Source: Raffaelea ambrosiae
Taxonomy: Eukaryota; Ascomycota; Sordariomycetes; Ophiostomatales; Ophiostomataceae
Direction: 5' to 3'
NCBI GenBank assembly: GCA_002778195.1
Contig: PCDI01000004.1
Coordinates: forward strand, 1,724,783-1,788,782
DNA: 64,000 bases
The notes beneath the pieces were generated by a model that searched no databases, was not told the origin of the DNA, and worked only from the letters and a program-made list of their open reading frames with translations. This document shows, in pieces, positions 45,020 to 57,125 of this stretch (position 1 is its first letter; each line of letters starts with the position of its first letter). Position numbers and translations under genes: made by a program.

Positions 45020-47796
45020 ATGTTCTCGGAATGTGAGTGTCTCTCTCGAGTGTTATACTGCTGCATTCCTGCTCTTTCTCGGTCTTGGGGGGGTTCTCTG
45101 TCTGACACGCGGCTTTCCTCTCCGCTCTAGATGCGTCCAGGTTCCTGGCACAGTCCCAGTCGCGGTTATCCAATTTCGGCCAGCCACCAACAGGGGACGA
45201 CAACGCAGGCGACAACAGCTCGAGAATACCTTCTGGTGCGGGCGACGCATCTAGCCGACGGCAAGAGTGGTCCACCGCCTCCCGGGCCCCCCGGGCCCCG
45301 AAGCCTTACGGCCGCTCGTTTCTGGGCCGCGGATTCGCTGCCTCGGGAAACCCCTACCAGAGCTCCGGCGGCTCGCGCTTCGGCCAGCTGAACTTTGCCT
45401 CTCGCTACTCGACCGCGGCCCCCGACGCACCACTCTTCCACAGCCGCGCCGACATTCACGAGGAGGACGAGGATCGCGACGTAGATGACGACGAGGATGA
45501 ACACGATAGGGAGGCCGCCGACCTGTATGCCCTGCAACGGTCACGGCGGGTCTTTGCCGCCAGTCGCCTGGACGAGAGCTCGGGAACCGAGAACGACCGC
45601 AGCCGCACATCACTAGGCGAGAGCCAGGAGGGCGAAGAGGACGAGCTGCTGACTGGCAGCGGGCGAAGGACAACATCGGGGCCAGCATCAACAAGACCAT
45701 TCACGACCACGGCCGCAGCCGAGGCTGCCGCCGACGACCAGTTCGATGCCGACGGGTTTCAAACCAATGAGGCACAGGGCGGGCGCAGAGCTGGGATTCG
45801 GAGCAGTTGGAACGGTGATCGTGGCTACTACCGGTCCGCAGCCGGCGGACGACTCGCATTACCGACATCCCGGGCGGAAGTGGAGGACATGAGAAAGGGC
45901 AAAGGGGTTGCGGCTGGCTTCAACCTGCGGCGGCCTGACGACTCGACTTCGTCCGTACACGAGAGCGAGTCGGGCCGCGGGAAGATGGTGGACATTGGCC
46001 TCGAGTCAACGATTGCCGATAGCGAGCCGCCAATGGATTTGACGACAGAGGCACCACAGGACGACGGTGATTACGACGACGATGACGGCGACCACCCGCC
46101 TGCGTTTCAAAAGTTCAACCCCTCACGCACTCATACTGCCGGGCGGTTCGGCCTGCGCCGAGATTCGACAAACGAGTCTGAACAAGGCTTCCTCCACCAC
46201 GGCGGTGCAGGCAGCGATGCAAACCTTGCCGCGGGCCGCGACCCTGTGAGCAGCAGTATACTCGATGGTGCGGCCGGGACAGAGGCCACTCCATCGGATG
46301 GCGAGCTGTTCCGCCACGATCCCTTCTTTGCTTGGGTCTACCTCATTGCGCTGGCCTCCCTCTTTGCCACCTTCATTCTGGTGTACCTGCACACGTCGTC
46401 TGGCAGTAGCAAGCAGCCATGGGGCGACACCATCTACACGACGCTACTGTCTTCCTTCCACCTGCTGGCTGTCGACACGCTCGTGGCTGTTGTTGTGTCT
46501 CTTGTGTGGCTTGCTGCCCTCCGGTCGTTTGCACGGTACCTGGTCGCGCTGATCATCGTGGCCGTCCCGGTCATTCTACTCTCCTTCACCGTCTACCCGT
46601 TCGTTTCTAGCTACAAGGGCGGCAATACCGGCAGCTCCCATCTCCAAGACGTGGTGATGCGCTGGGCGTCAATTATTCCTGGCGCGGCTGCTGTGGTATG
46701 GGTGTACCTGGTGTGGAAGGGCCGGTCGGCCCTGCGGTCGTCCATTGAGATTCTGGAGTTCTCTAGCCGTATCCTGGCAGCGAACTCAGCTCTAGTTCTC
46801 GTGGGCATGGGGTGCCTTGCGCTCGTGGTCTTCTGGACGTGGGCTTGGCTGGCCATGTTCACGCGCGTCTTCCTGGGCGGGTCGTTTTCGAGCAAGCTGT
46901 CGCGCTTCATCATCAGCACGAGCAGCTGGTGGCTCGGCATCTACTTTGTGCTGATGTACATCTGGACGCTGTCGGTTATCTCAGGCGTGCAGCGCGGAAC
47001 CACGGCCGCTACGGTCTCCCAGTGGTACTTCCACCGCAATGTGCAGCCGGCGCCGTCGTCGCCGGAAGTCGTGTCAGCAGCGTTGCATCACGCAGTGACG
47101 ACGATATTTGGCTCGATCTGCCTGTCTACGCTGCTAGCCCTGGCCGTGCGGCTCCCCCTGCTGGTACTACCCCAGCGGCTGGCCAGCGGCGTCGGCCTGT
47201 TCTTCTACTCGTTTATCCCGACGCCCATTGCGGCCCTGACAAACCCGCTCACTCTGACATACTCGGCCATCCACTCGCAGAATCTGGCCATGTCGTCCCA
47301 GGGACTGAGCCAGCTGGACTTCTTGTCTCCGCAGGCGCCGACGACGACCTTGACTCCGCGGGCCTTCAATGGCCGGCGACGGCGATATGGCGCCGGGTCG
47401 GCGGCGCCACTGCTTCCATACCGACTGGCCAAGCTGCTGCTGCATGCCACGCGGTTCATCATGGCTATGGCGCTCGGTTTCGCCGGATGGGTCATCACGG
47501 CACGACAGCTGCGTATCTCTCTGCCCGAAGGAAGCGGCACCAGCATTCGGGGCAGCGCCTACGCATATGTGGTGGGTCTCATTGCCAGCTTCATCGGCTG
47601 GGGCGTGCTTGGCGCGATGGAGGGCATTCTCAGCGGCATTGTGGACGCTGTGGTTATCTGCTACGGCAGCGAGACGCGCATGGCAAACGGTGGCGGCGGC
47701 TACTGCATGGAGGCTGCGTATCTCTTTGGAGGGCGCCGCGGCGGACTCGGGTTGGACGACGACGACGACTATCGGCGCCATCGCGATGTGTATTGA
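45020..47796 (+). CDS. Choline-transporter-like (CTL/PNS1 family) membrane protein
   Basis: The model is join(45020..45032, 45131..47796), 892 residues. The first coding exon is only 13 nt (Met-Phe-Ser-Glu plus one base) before a 98-nt intron with GTGAGT and TAG; joined, the N-terminus reads MFSEYASRFLAQSQSRLSNF, which I recall in fungal relatives. Residues 1-430 are a disordered, acidic cytosolic region. About ten hydrophobic spans follow (first FAWVYLIALASLFATFILVYL, last AYVVGLIASFIGWGVLGAM). The segment GTTAATVSQWYFHR matches the CTL (PF04515) signature around a conserved AxxxxWYF. Yeast Pns1 is the simpler homologue; substrate is unproven. The Met at 45880 gives a shorter form lacking the N-terminus but is unlikely to be the main start. 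Confidence 0.82.
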
Positions 47797-49731
47797 TTAT
47801 GGGAATTTGGAGTCGGAAATGGAGTAGGTAACAGGATCGGCGACAGAATCGGGGGGTTTTTATTTTGTCTTCGTTTGGATATTGGCTGCAAATCCCGCCC
47901 GCACCACCTCCTAGCATAGCGACTTCTGTCCTTTTTTTTTTTTTTGCCTGCTGTCGCTTCTTGCTTTGTTTGTGTCTTTTCGGTTCGTTCCGGTCTGCCA
48001 TTTAGGAATAGAACCGCCCCGCCCACGGGACAGGGAGTAGAATGGATTTTGTAGATTTGAGCAGCTATTTTGTTTCTGTTTTTCTGGTCTGGGGACAGGG
48101 TATCATCACCAGGGGCTTTCGAGCTGTGAGCTTTGAGCTTTTTCAAGCTTTTCAAGACTTTAGTTTCCCTCGTTGTTTGGGGCGCTTGGCCTGACAAGGC
48201 CTGTCAGGGCATTCATAGTATATTGTTACCTTAATTTTTATACTAGCACTCTGTATCTTATTTGAGCCCGAAACTGGGTCCGTGATTTCGTTGTCTTGGC
48301 TTCTCCGGGGTGTTCGTTGCTCGTTGATGTTCCCAGACAAGGGTTTCTTGGCTTCTGTGACCAGGATTGCCTACCCGCTGATTCGCAGGATAGATCCGAT
48401 TTCGAGATCTCTCGCGTCTTTCTGTTGGCTTTGGACAAGCTCACTGACTGGCTGGGTCCCTGCACGAGCCACAGTGCGAAACTAGCACGCTAAACGCTAA
48501 GAAAGAGGCCGCCACCCCATGACAATTGCGCTATCGCGATTTTGCCCCACCTTCTGCTATCTTCTTGCAACGACGACTCTTCCCAAACACAGCCAGCGAG
48601 GCGCAGCAGATGAGTCTTAACTAATGAGAGACGGGAAAAGGGCAGGAAGATGGAAGACAGAAGGGAGACAGAAGAACGACGGCGAGATCGACACGGCCCT
48701 AGCTGTGAGTTCTGTTGCCAAATACGCGTAGATGTCCGGCGGGGTTTGCCTCGCACAGCGGGGGGTGCGTGTGTGGATGGACAGAGACAGTGGACAGAGA
48801 CAACACTAAAAAGACGTCCAAAGCGTGTGTGTCTTCCTTCCCGCAGCGTAGTTCCTTCTGCGACCACAGCTCCTGCTGTTTTCGGGGAAGCGTTGCCGCC
48901 AGCCAGCGAGCAGCGGGAAAGAACGACCGACCATGCACGCTGTCCAAAGATGCATAACCTGATTCCACCCAAGTCGCCTATTCTCCAGAGCGATTCAACC
49001 ATCTCACGAGTCTTGTTAGTCACTACGCTCGCGTAGCTGTCTTGGCATGAACCCTGACCTGCACCCAGGCCGTCCAGCAGGCCAGCAGTCGAGCATGGCA
49101 CCGCCCCTCCTTTGGACAAAGCACTCGGCGTCAGCTTGTTTGCCCCTCACTTAGACGCACCCGGGCGAAGAGGCGGGGGCCACCAGCGCAAACGACAGCA
49201 AACCGAAGGCCTCCGTTCTGCGTGCTTCTGGCGCTCTCCAGAGGGGGGCGCAGGAGGCTATCTGACGTTTCTCGGCTTCTCTTCTTGGCTGCCTACAAGC
49301 CGTTGTGGCCACGGGGGTTCCACGGGGATTGCCCACCACTCTGGATTTTGTCTGGGTTTGCGCAGCTGCGACTTGACGCCTGCTGAAACGGGCCGGCAGC
49401 CGGGGCTTCTCTGGGCTCTGCCTGTCTCCTAATACAGTGTGTCCCTAACTAGCATTGCCAGCCCGCTGCTTCGCTATATCTAGCGGGACCCGCCATTATC
49501 CCTCACCCTCTCCTCCGCTTCTAAGCCCCTTCGAACCCCCCTCCTCTCTCTCCCTCTTCCTTTTGTTCTTTCCTTTGCGCCGCTGGAACATTTTGTGTTT
49601 CTTACTTTTTCTCACTTTCTCTCTTCCACAGAGGAGCCTGAGAAGAGCGTCTCTACTCTTCGTGTTCCCATTGTTTTTTGTTGCCAGCCGGCTTTTCTCT
49701 TTTCACGGCCTTTCCTTTTCCCCTGCTTCTG
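47797..49731. other. Intergenic region, CTL gene to WW-domain gene
   Basis: About 1.9 kb. T13 at about 47933-47945 follows the CTL stop; the last 300 bp before 49732 are pyrimidine-rich, as for leaders. No gene with a domain is recognised, and short frames overlap each other. Confidence 0.45.
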
Positions 49732-50846
49732 ATGGCCGACTTTGAGGCCCCGACCGGGCCGCCGCCGCCCAAGGTTCCCGAGGGCTGGGTTGCCCGGTGG
49801 AACGATCAGTACAAAGAATGGTAAGCCCGTCTTTTTGTTGTTGTTGTTTTGCGCTGCTATAATCTGCTGCGATCTTCCTGAGCTCTGCTTCGGGTTGTTG
49901 TCTCTTGTTTTCTCTGTCCTCATTTCTTCTCCTCTTCCTCTGTGTTCCGTGTCTAACACACACCCCCTCCAGGTTCTACGTCAACACGTACACCAAGAAG
50001 TCCCAATGGGACAAGCCCACCGCCCCGGCCCGGCCTGCCGACGGCTCCCCCGACGGCCCGCCGCCCAGCTACTCTCCTGGCCCCGGCTCCGCGCCCACCG
50101 ACTCCAAGAAGAACCCCTTCAACGAGGGTGAGAAGAAGAGCCAGTCCGAGCTCGACGACGAGGCCTACGCCCGCAAGCTCCAGGAGGAGGAGAACCAGCG
50201 CAACAGCGGTGGCGGCGCCGCTGCCTCCTACCTGGCCGGTGGCGCGGCTGCTGGCGGTGCTGCCGGCGCGGCTGCTGTTCCCGGCGGTTCCGATGCTGCT
50301 CCGGTCAGCGAGTCCTCCGGCTCGCGCGGCCTGCTCGGCAAGCTCCTCGGCACCAGCAAGAACAAGAACAAGTACGGCAGCAGCAGCAGCCACGCGGGCT
50401 ACCCCGGCCAAGGCTACGGGCCGCAGCAGGGCTACCCCCAGCAAGGCTACCCTCCCCAGCAAGGCTACGGCGGTGGCTATGGCGGTCCCCCGCAGCAGGG
50501 CTACGGCGGCGGCTACGGGCCCCCGCAGGGCTATGGTGGTGGTGGCTACGGCCCCCCACAGGGCGCGCCGGGCGGCTACTACGGCCAGCCGGCACCACAA
50601 GGCGGCTTCTATGGCGGCCAACAGCAGCAGCAGCAGTACGGCCGCCCGCAGAAGTCGGGTGGCATGGGCACGGCCGGTGCTGCGGCGCTCGGTGTCGGTG
50701 GTGGTCTGCTGGGTGGCATGCTCCTGGGCGAGGCTCTGGACGGCGGCGATGATGGTGGCGGCGACGGCGGCGGTGACTGGGGCGGTGATGGCGGCGGTGA
50801 TTTTGGTGGTGACGGTGGTGGTGACTTTGGTGGCGGCGACTTTTAA
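49732..50846 (+). CDS. WW-domain protein with Gly/Tyr/Gln-rich tail
   Basis: The model is join(49732..49820, 49973..50846), 320 residues. The 152-nt intron (GTAAGC, CTAAC branch, CAG) falls inside the WW domain after the Trp codon's second base. WW domain: W19 (GWVARWNDQY), the aromatic pair FYVN and W42 with QWDKP. Then an Ala/Gly-rich linker, an Arg/Lys/Ser segment, and from about residue 215 a repeat of GYGPPQGY/GYPPQQGY units, then a terminal stretch rich in Gly-Asp triplets (GGDGGG). WW domains bind Pro-rich PPxY or PPLP motifs. The Gly/Tyr/Gln tail resembles low-complexity, aggregation- or phase-separation-prone sequences. No known family name applies; function is inferred from domains only. 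Confidence 0.75.
50725..50845 (+). repeat. Gly-Asp triplet-rich coding repeat
   Basis: An imperfect repeat of GGC/GGT and GAC/GAT codons codes for GGDGGGD-type units at the C-terminus of the WW protein. Confidence 0.85.
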
Positions 50847-51597
50847 GCAAAGTGGAGAGAGAGAGAGGTGTTGTCCTCACCCTGTCCCTGTGCGTGTGTG
50901 TGTGTGTGTGTGTGTGCTGAAAAAAAGAGTCCCATGCTGATGAGGTCAATGTCTCACTCTCGGAAGGAGGATACTTTCTGTGTTGCATTTAACGACGATA
51001 TATGTGTCGAAACGTTGTGTCTCTTTGTTTTGTGTTTCCCACCCTGTCTCCTTCCCATTCTCTGAGAATGGCGGAAAGTTGGTTCTTCGCCAAGAAACCC
51101 ACAAAGTACTCTTGTTTTGTTGTCTGTTTTTTGTTCTTGTTTCCCTGATATTGTGTTGGTTTGTGCCCATTCCCCCCACTTTTCATGCAAGGAGAGGCTT
51201 TGTCTTTCGCTGCCTTTTCTTAACCGTCTTGGTCATCTCGTCGGTTTTCAACACGAGCTACGACACATGATCTTTCCAGCACCATCTGGTCCTATGATCT
51301 CGGTGGACTTTGAACTCTTTTTTTTCTGCTTTTGTATTCGGAGCCTTTCAACCCCCCCATTAAATAGTTGAAACAACAAAGTACAAACGAATCCATCGCT
51401 ACAACTTTTCTAATTCCTCTTCCCGTCCTCGCATGCTCCCATGTGAACTCGTCTATGCCTGTAGTGAATAATACAACCCAAAAAAGGGAATAGGTTCCCC
51501 GAAAAACACATTGCTTCGCCGTTTTTTTTTCTCTCTTGTCTCTCTCTCTCCCCCCCCCCTCCCATGGCCTTCCTCCGTCGACCGTCTCCCCACTCGA
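50847..51597. other. Convergent intergenic region WW gene / EMC7
   Basis: About 750 bp between the 3' ends of the WW gene (+) and EMC7 (-). It contains the GT run above and a T/C-rich stretch. No gene is recognised. Confidence 0.5.
50889..50916 (+). repeat. (GT)n microsatellite
   Basis: A GT dinucleotide run of about 13 units in the 3' flank of the WW gene. Confidence 0.9.
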
Positions 51598-52668
51598 TCA
51601 CCTCCGAACACCTCCTCCGCCTCCTTGGTTCTTCGGCCCGGGGCTCCCGCTCCGCGACCCACTGCTGCTTGCTGGCTGGCTGCTTCCGGCCAGGAAGGCC
51701 GCCATGTCGAAACTGCCGCCGGGTGCGCCCCGTCCACCACCACCGCCGGGGCTCAACAGGCCGTTCACCGGGCTGGACTTTTGGCGCTCCTCCCACTCGG
51801 CGCGCATTTCGGGGTCCACTAGAGAGTCTCGTTAGTATCTGTAGGGCCAAACGGGGCAAAGAAAGGGTGACCAAGGAAGTTGGTGGCGCCTTCAAGACAA
51901 CCAGGGTCTCCCCCAGGAAGCGTGCAACCAGGGACTTCCCAAGCTGCCTGCTACGCCAAACCGAAAAAAAAGAACCCCCCCCCCTCCCCTAAAAAAAAAC
52001 GTACTATTGTCCACCAGGTACGGCATCCCCACGACGATGCCCATGGTCACCATCCCAATCAAGATCATCGGGTTCTTAAAGACGCTCAGCGCCGAAAACG
52101 TGCTCCGCTCGGTGTAGAACTGCTTCCGCGCGGCCGAGTAGGGCCGCACCAGAAACGACGACGGTCCGGTCCGCGGGAGGGCCTCGCCCTTGTTGTCCCA
52201 GCTGTTGCCCCGGAAGGTCTCAAAGGCGGACACCGCCACGGGCACGGCAGGAAGGCCGCCGGTGGTGCCCGCCTCGGGACCCCCCTCGGGGGCCCCCTCC
52301 ACGTCCACGCGCATCGGGCCAAACGCAAACACCGAGCAGTGCACTTCCCCCAGGTACGACCCCGCCGTCACATTCCCAAACACAAAGGCGCCGTCGGCCG
52401 TCAGCGGCGCGGAGACAAACTGCTTGCCGTCGCCGGCCTCGAGGGTGGCGCGCGTCCACGACGGGATCTGCGCGAGAAACGCCTGGTCGGCCAGGACGGC
52501 GGAGTCCTGCTGGCCGGCGGCTGCCTTCGGGAGGCCGATCTGGAAGGTGACGGCGACGGACGGAGGGGTGTCGGCGACGGCATGCTTGGCCGAGACAGTA
52601 CCAAAAGCTGCGGCGAGCAGCAGGAGCAGCGCCGACGACGACGATGGGAGGGAGGAGAGGAGACGCAT
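51598..52668 (-). CDS. EMC7: ER membrane protein complex subunit EMC7
   Basis: The model is complement(join(51598..51818, 52005..52668)), 294 residues. The 186-nt intron (GTACGT, TAG) joins in phase 1 to give YLVDNMDPEM. A signal peptide (MRLLSS, then LLLLLAAAFGTVSA) is followed by a lumenal beta-sandwich domain (about 28-215, AFVFGNVTAGSYLGEVHC). One membrane span (NPMILIGMVTMGIVVGMPYLVDN) ends at the conserved DPEMRAEWEERQK motif typical of EMC7. The cytosolic tail is Gly/Ser-rich. EMC inserts tail-anchored and multi-pass membrane proteins into the ER. The start at 52668 is the first Met beginning a proper signal peptide; an in-frame extension upstream to 52962 lacks one. Confidence 0.9.
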
Positions 52669-53265
52669 GGTCGATAGGGTTGCCTTTTTTTTTTTGGTCT
52701 GTCTAAAGTCTGCGAGAGGTATGCTGTCGACAAGGAGAGGCGTTGTCGGTTGTGTCGCAACCAGTCGATGGGACGTCGTCTCTGGACGGTGGTCGTCCCC
52801 CAAGGCTTCGTCGACACGTAGTGAACTAGAAACCACGCTAATTTTGCTTACCTGAACTTTTGGGGGTGGGTCACAGCCACCACCCCCTCCCCTGTATTGC
52901 TGAGCTGCCAGTGCAACTGCGACTGCCCAGCAGCATCCCACTAGACAGGTTCCAAACTTCACTACAATTCGGGGCAGTTTTCAAAGTCAACAGATAGCTT
53001 CAGATAGGGGCGCATACTCCAAAGTTGTGTAAAATGGGTATTTGGTTTTATTTGTGTCCTATTTTATTTGGTTTTGCCCTTCTTGCTCGTTTTCTCCTTT
53101 TTTTTTACCATGGAGAAAAGAAGCAGATCATAGTCGGGGTGTTTGCTGGTATATCCAATCCCATACATAACCTTCCCCTTTGTTTTTCTGTGTTATGCGA
53201 ATTCAAACGCTCCCGGTCCCCACTTGCTCCTTTCTTTTTCTTTTTCTTACTTGTCCCTTTCCTCT
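52669..53265. other. Intergenic region between tandem minus-strand genes
   Basis: About 600 bp: the EMC7 promoter (next to 52668) and the 3' flank of the sulfhydrylase gene. Nothing specific is recognised. Confidence 0.5.
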
Positions 53266-54833
53266 CTATGCCGTGGCCTCGCCCGCTGCCCCTGCCGCCT
53301 TAAAGGCCTGCTCAAAGTCGGCAATGATGTCGTCAATGTGCTCCGTGCCGACAGAAATGCGGATCAGGTCCTCGGTCACACCCGAGCTGAGCTTCTCCTC
53401 GTCCGACAACTGCTCGTGCGTCGTGGTCCACGGGTGAATGGCCAGCGTCTTGGAGTCGCCCACGTTGGCCAGGTTGGACACCAGCTTCAGGTTGTCCACG
53501 ACCAGGCTGCCGGCAGCGCCGGTGCCGGCCTTGACACCAAAGCTGAGCACGCCGCCGCCACCGCGCGGAAGGTACTTCTTGCCCAGCTCGTACGAGGGGT
53601 GGCTGGGCAGGCCCGGGTACGAGACCCAGGCGACGTTGGGGCTCTTCTCGAGGTACTCGGCCAGGGCCTGGGCATTCTGGGCGTGGCGCTCGCCGCGCAG
53701 GCTCAGGGTCTCGAGGCCGATCAGCAGCTGCTGGGCGCCGAAGGGGTTGAGGGCCGGGCCAAAGTCGCGCAGCATCTCGACACGCACGCGGACGGCAAAC
53801 GTGGCGGGGCCGAAGGTCTCCCAGAACTTGAGGCCGTGGTAGCCGTCAGACGGCTCGACGAACTGGGGGAAGCGGTCGGCGTGCTTGCCCCAGTCGAACT
53901 TGCCGCTGTCAATGACCACGCCGGCAATGGTGGTGCCGTGGCCGCCGATCCACTTGGTAGCCGAGTGCACGACAATGTCGACGCCGTGCTCGATGGGGCG
54001 CACAAAGTAGCCGCCCGCGCCAAAGGTGTTGTCCACGACGACGGGCACGCCCTTGGCGTGGGCCAGCTCGGCAATCTTCTCAAAGTCGGGCACGTTGTAG
54101 CGCGGGTTGCCAATGCTCTCGACATACACGGCCTTGGTCTTGTCATCGATGGCGGCGGCCAGCTCCTCCGGGTCGTCGCCGTTGACAAACTTGGTGGTGA
54201 TGCCCAGCCGCGGGAAGGCAACCTTGAACTGGTTGTACGTGCCACCGTACAGGTTGGACGTCGACACAATGTTGTCGCCCGCCTGCGCCAGCGCCGCAAT
54301 GGCCAGGAACTGCGCGGCCTGGCCCGACGCCGTGGCCACGGCGGCAATACCACCCTCGAGGGCAGCAATGCGCTTCTCAAAGACATCGGTGGTGGGCTGG
54401 GAAGCGGATTGTCAGCTTGGACTGCCCTTTCCTATGTTGGGCCTGCTGCTCGGATCTCACGAAGTTCCCGAAGAGTCTCTCTCGGATCTCGACTGAACAC
54501 CATGCTCTAGCAAATTTCAGAAAACAACTCACGTTCATCAGACGGCTGTAGATGTTGCCGGACTCCTTGAGGCCAAACAGGCGGGCGCCATGGGCAGAGT
54601 CGTTGAAGACATAGCTCTGAGGACGAGTGTCATGTTAGCTCCAGCTCGTTTCCCTTTTCTCTGTCTTCCTTTCGTTCTCTCTTTCTGCTCTTTTTCTTCG
54701 TTCTGGGATATACTCGGGTCTCATCACGCACCGTAGTGGCATAGATGGGCACGGCGCGCGCATTGGTGGCCTTGTCGGGCTCCTGGCCGGCATGAAGCTG
54801 CAGGGTCTCGAAGTGCTTCGACAGTTCAGACAT
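53266..54833 (-). CDS. MET17: O-acetylhomoserine (thiol)-lyase / sulfhydrylase
   Basis: The model is complement(join(53266..54396, 54533..54616, 54732..54833)), 438 residues. Two introns (136 and 115 nt, CTGAC branch in the first) join in phase 0. The protein begins MSELSKHFETLQLHAGQEPD and has the Cys/Met-metabolism PLP-enzyme hallmarks: SRLMNPTTDVFEKR, the PLP-phosphate site region around GGTYNQF, VDNTFGAGG, and the Schiff-base Lys in HSATKW (about K210), then GGHGTTIAG. It fixes sulfide onto O-acetyl-L-homoserine to give homocysteine in methionine synthesis, in the cytosol. Its length matches yeast Met17 (444). The C-terminal helix LIRISVGTEHIDDIIADFEQ is typical. Confidence 0.95.
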
Positions 54834-56391
54834 GGTTGACGTCGACGAGCAGAAGCTGTTCTAAAAAGGAAGGTTGTAAATGGACGTATTTGAGGATCAC
54901 GACACGCAGGACAAGGTCCGACAGAGAGAAGAGAGTACACGAAATCTACACGCGCATCAAGTGCAAGCAAGCAAAGAGGTGCAGAGGCAGGAGGGGATAG
55001 CTTCTTCAAAAATGGCAGGAACGTTTTCTGTTTTATTGTCGCGCCGATGGCGGCAGGAAGGTAAATAAGTCTGGAAAGCGACTGGCCTCCCTAGGACCTG
55101 AACCCCTCCTTCCTCCGTCCTCCTCTCCTCTGTCAATTGTCTGGCTTTTCCCGTTTCCCCCTCACTTGCTCCTTCCTTGTCCAATTTTCAATGGCGTGTG
55201 TCCGAGTCTTGCGTTCGTCGTGCCATTCCGACCTGTCTAACAAAACAGCTCTCTGGCTTTCTGTTGGGCCATTGCCTGTTTAGGACGGAAAAGTGGGGGT
55301 TGAGCAAGCACGCCATCGGAGGCTTTCTCCAGCGACCAACCAGGCCCCCGGAAGGCCAGCTTTGTGGGGTAGCCAGCAAGGCTCCACGGGCCAAGGGCAC
55401 CAGATGACGGAAGACTGGCCACGGCTTTCACCATCTGCGATTTGGCACAATGGGCGAATTGGGGAGCAAAGTGGTGTGGCATTCCTAGACTCTCTTAGAC
55501 TCTCTTGGCTCTTTTTGCCATGGTGTTCACGGGTATTCTGGGCCGTTTTTGCGTCTTTTCCACGATATGTCGTGGTGGTCACACGAAGTCGAAATATTTG
55601 GGGGTCATTCTCGCTTAAGTCTGTTTTCGCGTGTTTCTCCAGGTCACTTGCATCATGGAAGGTATGACGTGGTGCCCGTTGGGGTTTTTGGGTTTTTGGC
55701 AAGGCAAATGTCACCATCCTGGGTATCATGGACGTGTGTGCCTGACCCCAGGTTCCCAAGTGTCGCTTTCGGTTCTCATTGGTTGTCAGTTTTGCTGTTG
55801 ACAGCCATCGAGGTACCGACGTTGCAGAGCTCCGATGAAAGGTGGGATGGAGATGCAGTCATTTTGGTCTGAATATATGGGTCAGTTCTCGGATCTTCAA
55901 GTCATGTCCCAAGTCGTGCCGTCGTCCAAATTCTGCAAGTGTTGTTTATATGTATCAATAATGATCGAAGAGAGAAGAAACAAAAAACGATTCCTTGTAA
56001 ACCTCACGCCAGCCTGGACCCTTTCCCCAAACTTCTTCCGTCTTCCGGGAAATAAATAGATCGAGTTCGAGAAATAAAAGGTTCCTTAATAACACATCAC
56101 AAGCACGTCCACCCCCTCGTAAAGCTAGCCAACAAACCCAGCACAGCTGTGGTCGTCTGGACCCAGCCTTACAGCTTGTCCCCGTATTCCCCTGCCGTTC
56201 CCTTCGAACGGCCTTTGTTGAGAATCGTCGAGTCGTCGAGCGTCAAGTTTGTTGCCATTGTCTACCCGGAAATTTTTCGAACAAAGAGAGGCCCGTACTA
56301 CCATCTTTTGATAGTATATCGCCGTCTGTTGTTCTTGGCTGGATATCGAATTTCTCAGACAGCGAACTCCTGAATCACAGTGTCGATTCGT
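54834..56391. other. Intergenic region, MARVEL gene 3' end to MET17 promoter
   Basis: About 1.55 kb. The part near 54833 should hold the MET17 promoter, and the part near 56391 the 3' flank of the MARVEL gene. A tandem TAGACTCTCT pair is at 55487-55510. Short frames have no domains. Confidence 0.45.
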
Positions 56392-57125
56392 TTATGCGTA
56401 GCTGGCTGCATCCTTCATCTCAGGCTTCGGTTCTGAGAGTTTGGCCGGCTTGCGGAAGCCCATCTTGAACACATCCTTGGCCACGAGGCCTGCGCAGGCG
56501 GTCCAGGCAACCCACGAGATGGCGGCGAAAGCAGTGTCGGCGCGGGCGGCACCGCAGACCATGCCGCGGCAGAAGAGGAGACCGTTGAGGAAGACAGCAA
56601 GAGCGATGAAGCCGCCAAAGTACATGACCGAGTTGAGCACGTCGAGGCCGATAGCCACATAAGCGCTGTAGACTATTTTGGGGGTTAGTCCCATTGAGCA
56701 TCTCCATCCTACCTAGGGTGTTTTCTGCACTTCTTTCGCTGGGTGCCCTCCTTAGAGCCACCTCCTTCTTTTTTTCTTTTTTTCTTTTTCTCGCGCGTCT
56801 GTTTGAGAATATCTTACAGCGAGTGAGCTTCCGGGAGGTGACCTCGGTGTAGCAGATGGTCAGCAGCGAGAAGACCGGCGCAGCGACCAGGAAGTTGATC
56901 TGGCTGGGGGATGCCGTCAGGGTGTCCATGGTGTACCAGTTGACAACTTTTCATGAGTTAGCATTTGTTCTCTTGTCTTGTTGAGGCCCTTATGTCCCCC
57001 TCGTTCGACAAGGACAAGTGCGGCGCCAGGTATCTCAACAACATACCATAGGCAGAGAGACCAAGCACGATCAGAGACATGCACAGCTGCACAGCCCGCA
57101 GGATCAAGACGACGTTGAACTTCAT
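56392..57125 (-). CDS. MARVEL-domain four-span membrane protein (Nce102-like)
   Basis: The model is complement(join(56392..56672, 56818..56946, 57047..57125)), 162 residues, introns of 145 and 100 nt with agreeing phases and a CTAAC branch in the upstream one. Four hydrophobic spans: VVLILRAVQLCMSLIVLGLSAY, INFLVAAPVFSLLTICY, VAIGLDVLNSVMYFGGFIALAVFL, and AAISWVAWTACAGLVAK. The N-terminus MKFNVVLILRAVQLC and the short charged C-terminus match fungal MARVEL proteins. Nce102-type members work at eisosomes and in membrane organisation. The four-span pattern and size fit; the exact subfamily is not certain. Small first exon (79 nt). Confidence 0.85.

Noticed and set aside
53143..54510. 455-codon plus-strand frame across the sulfhydrylase gene
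   Set aside because: Antisense shadow of a strongly recognised PLP enzyme.
55075..55130. Possible tRNA T-arm on the minus strand (GGGGTTCAGGTCC)
   Set aside because: The loop lacks the conserved A at position 58 and no acceptor, D-arm or anticodon arm can be folded around it.
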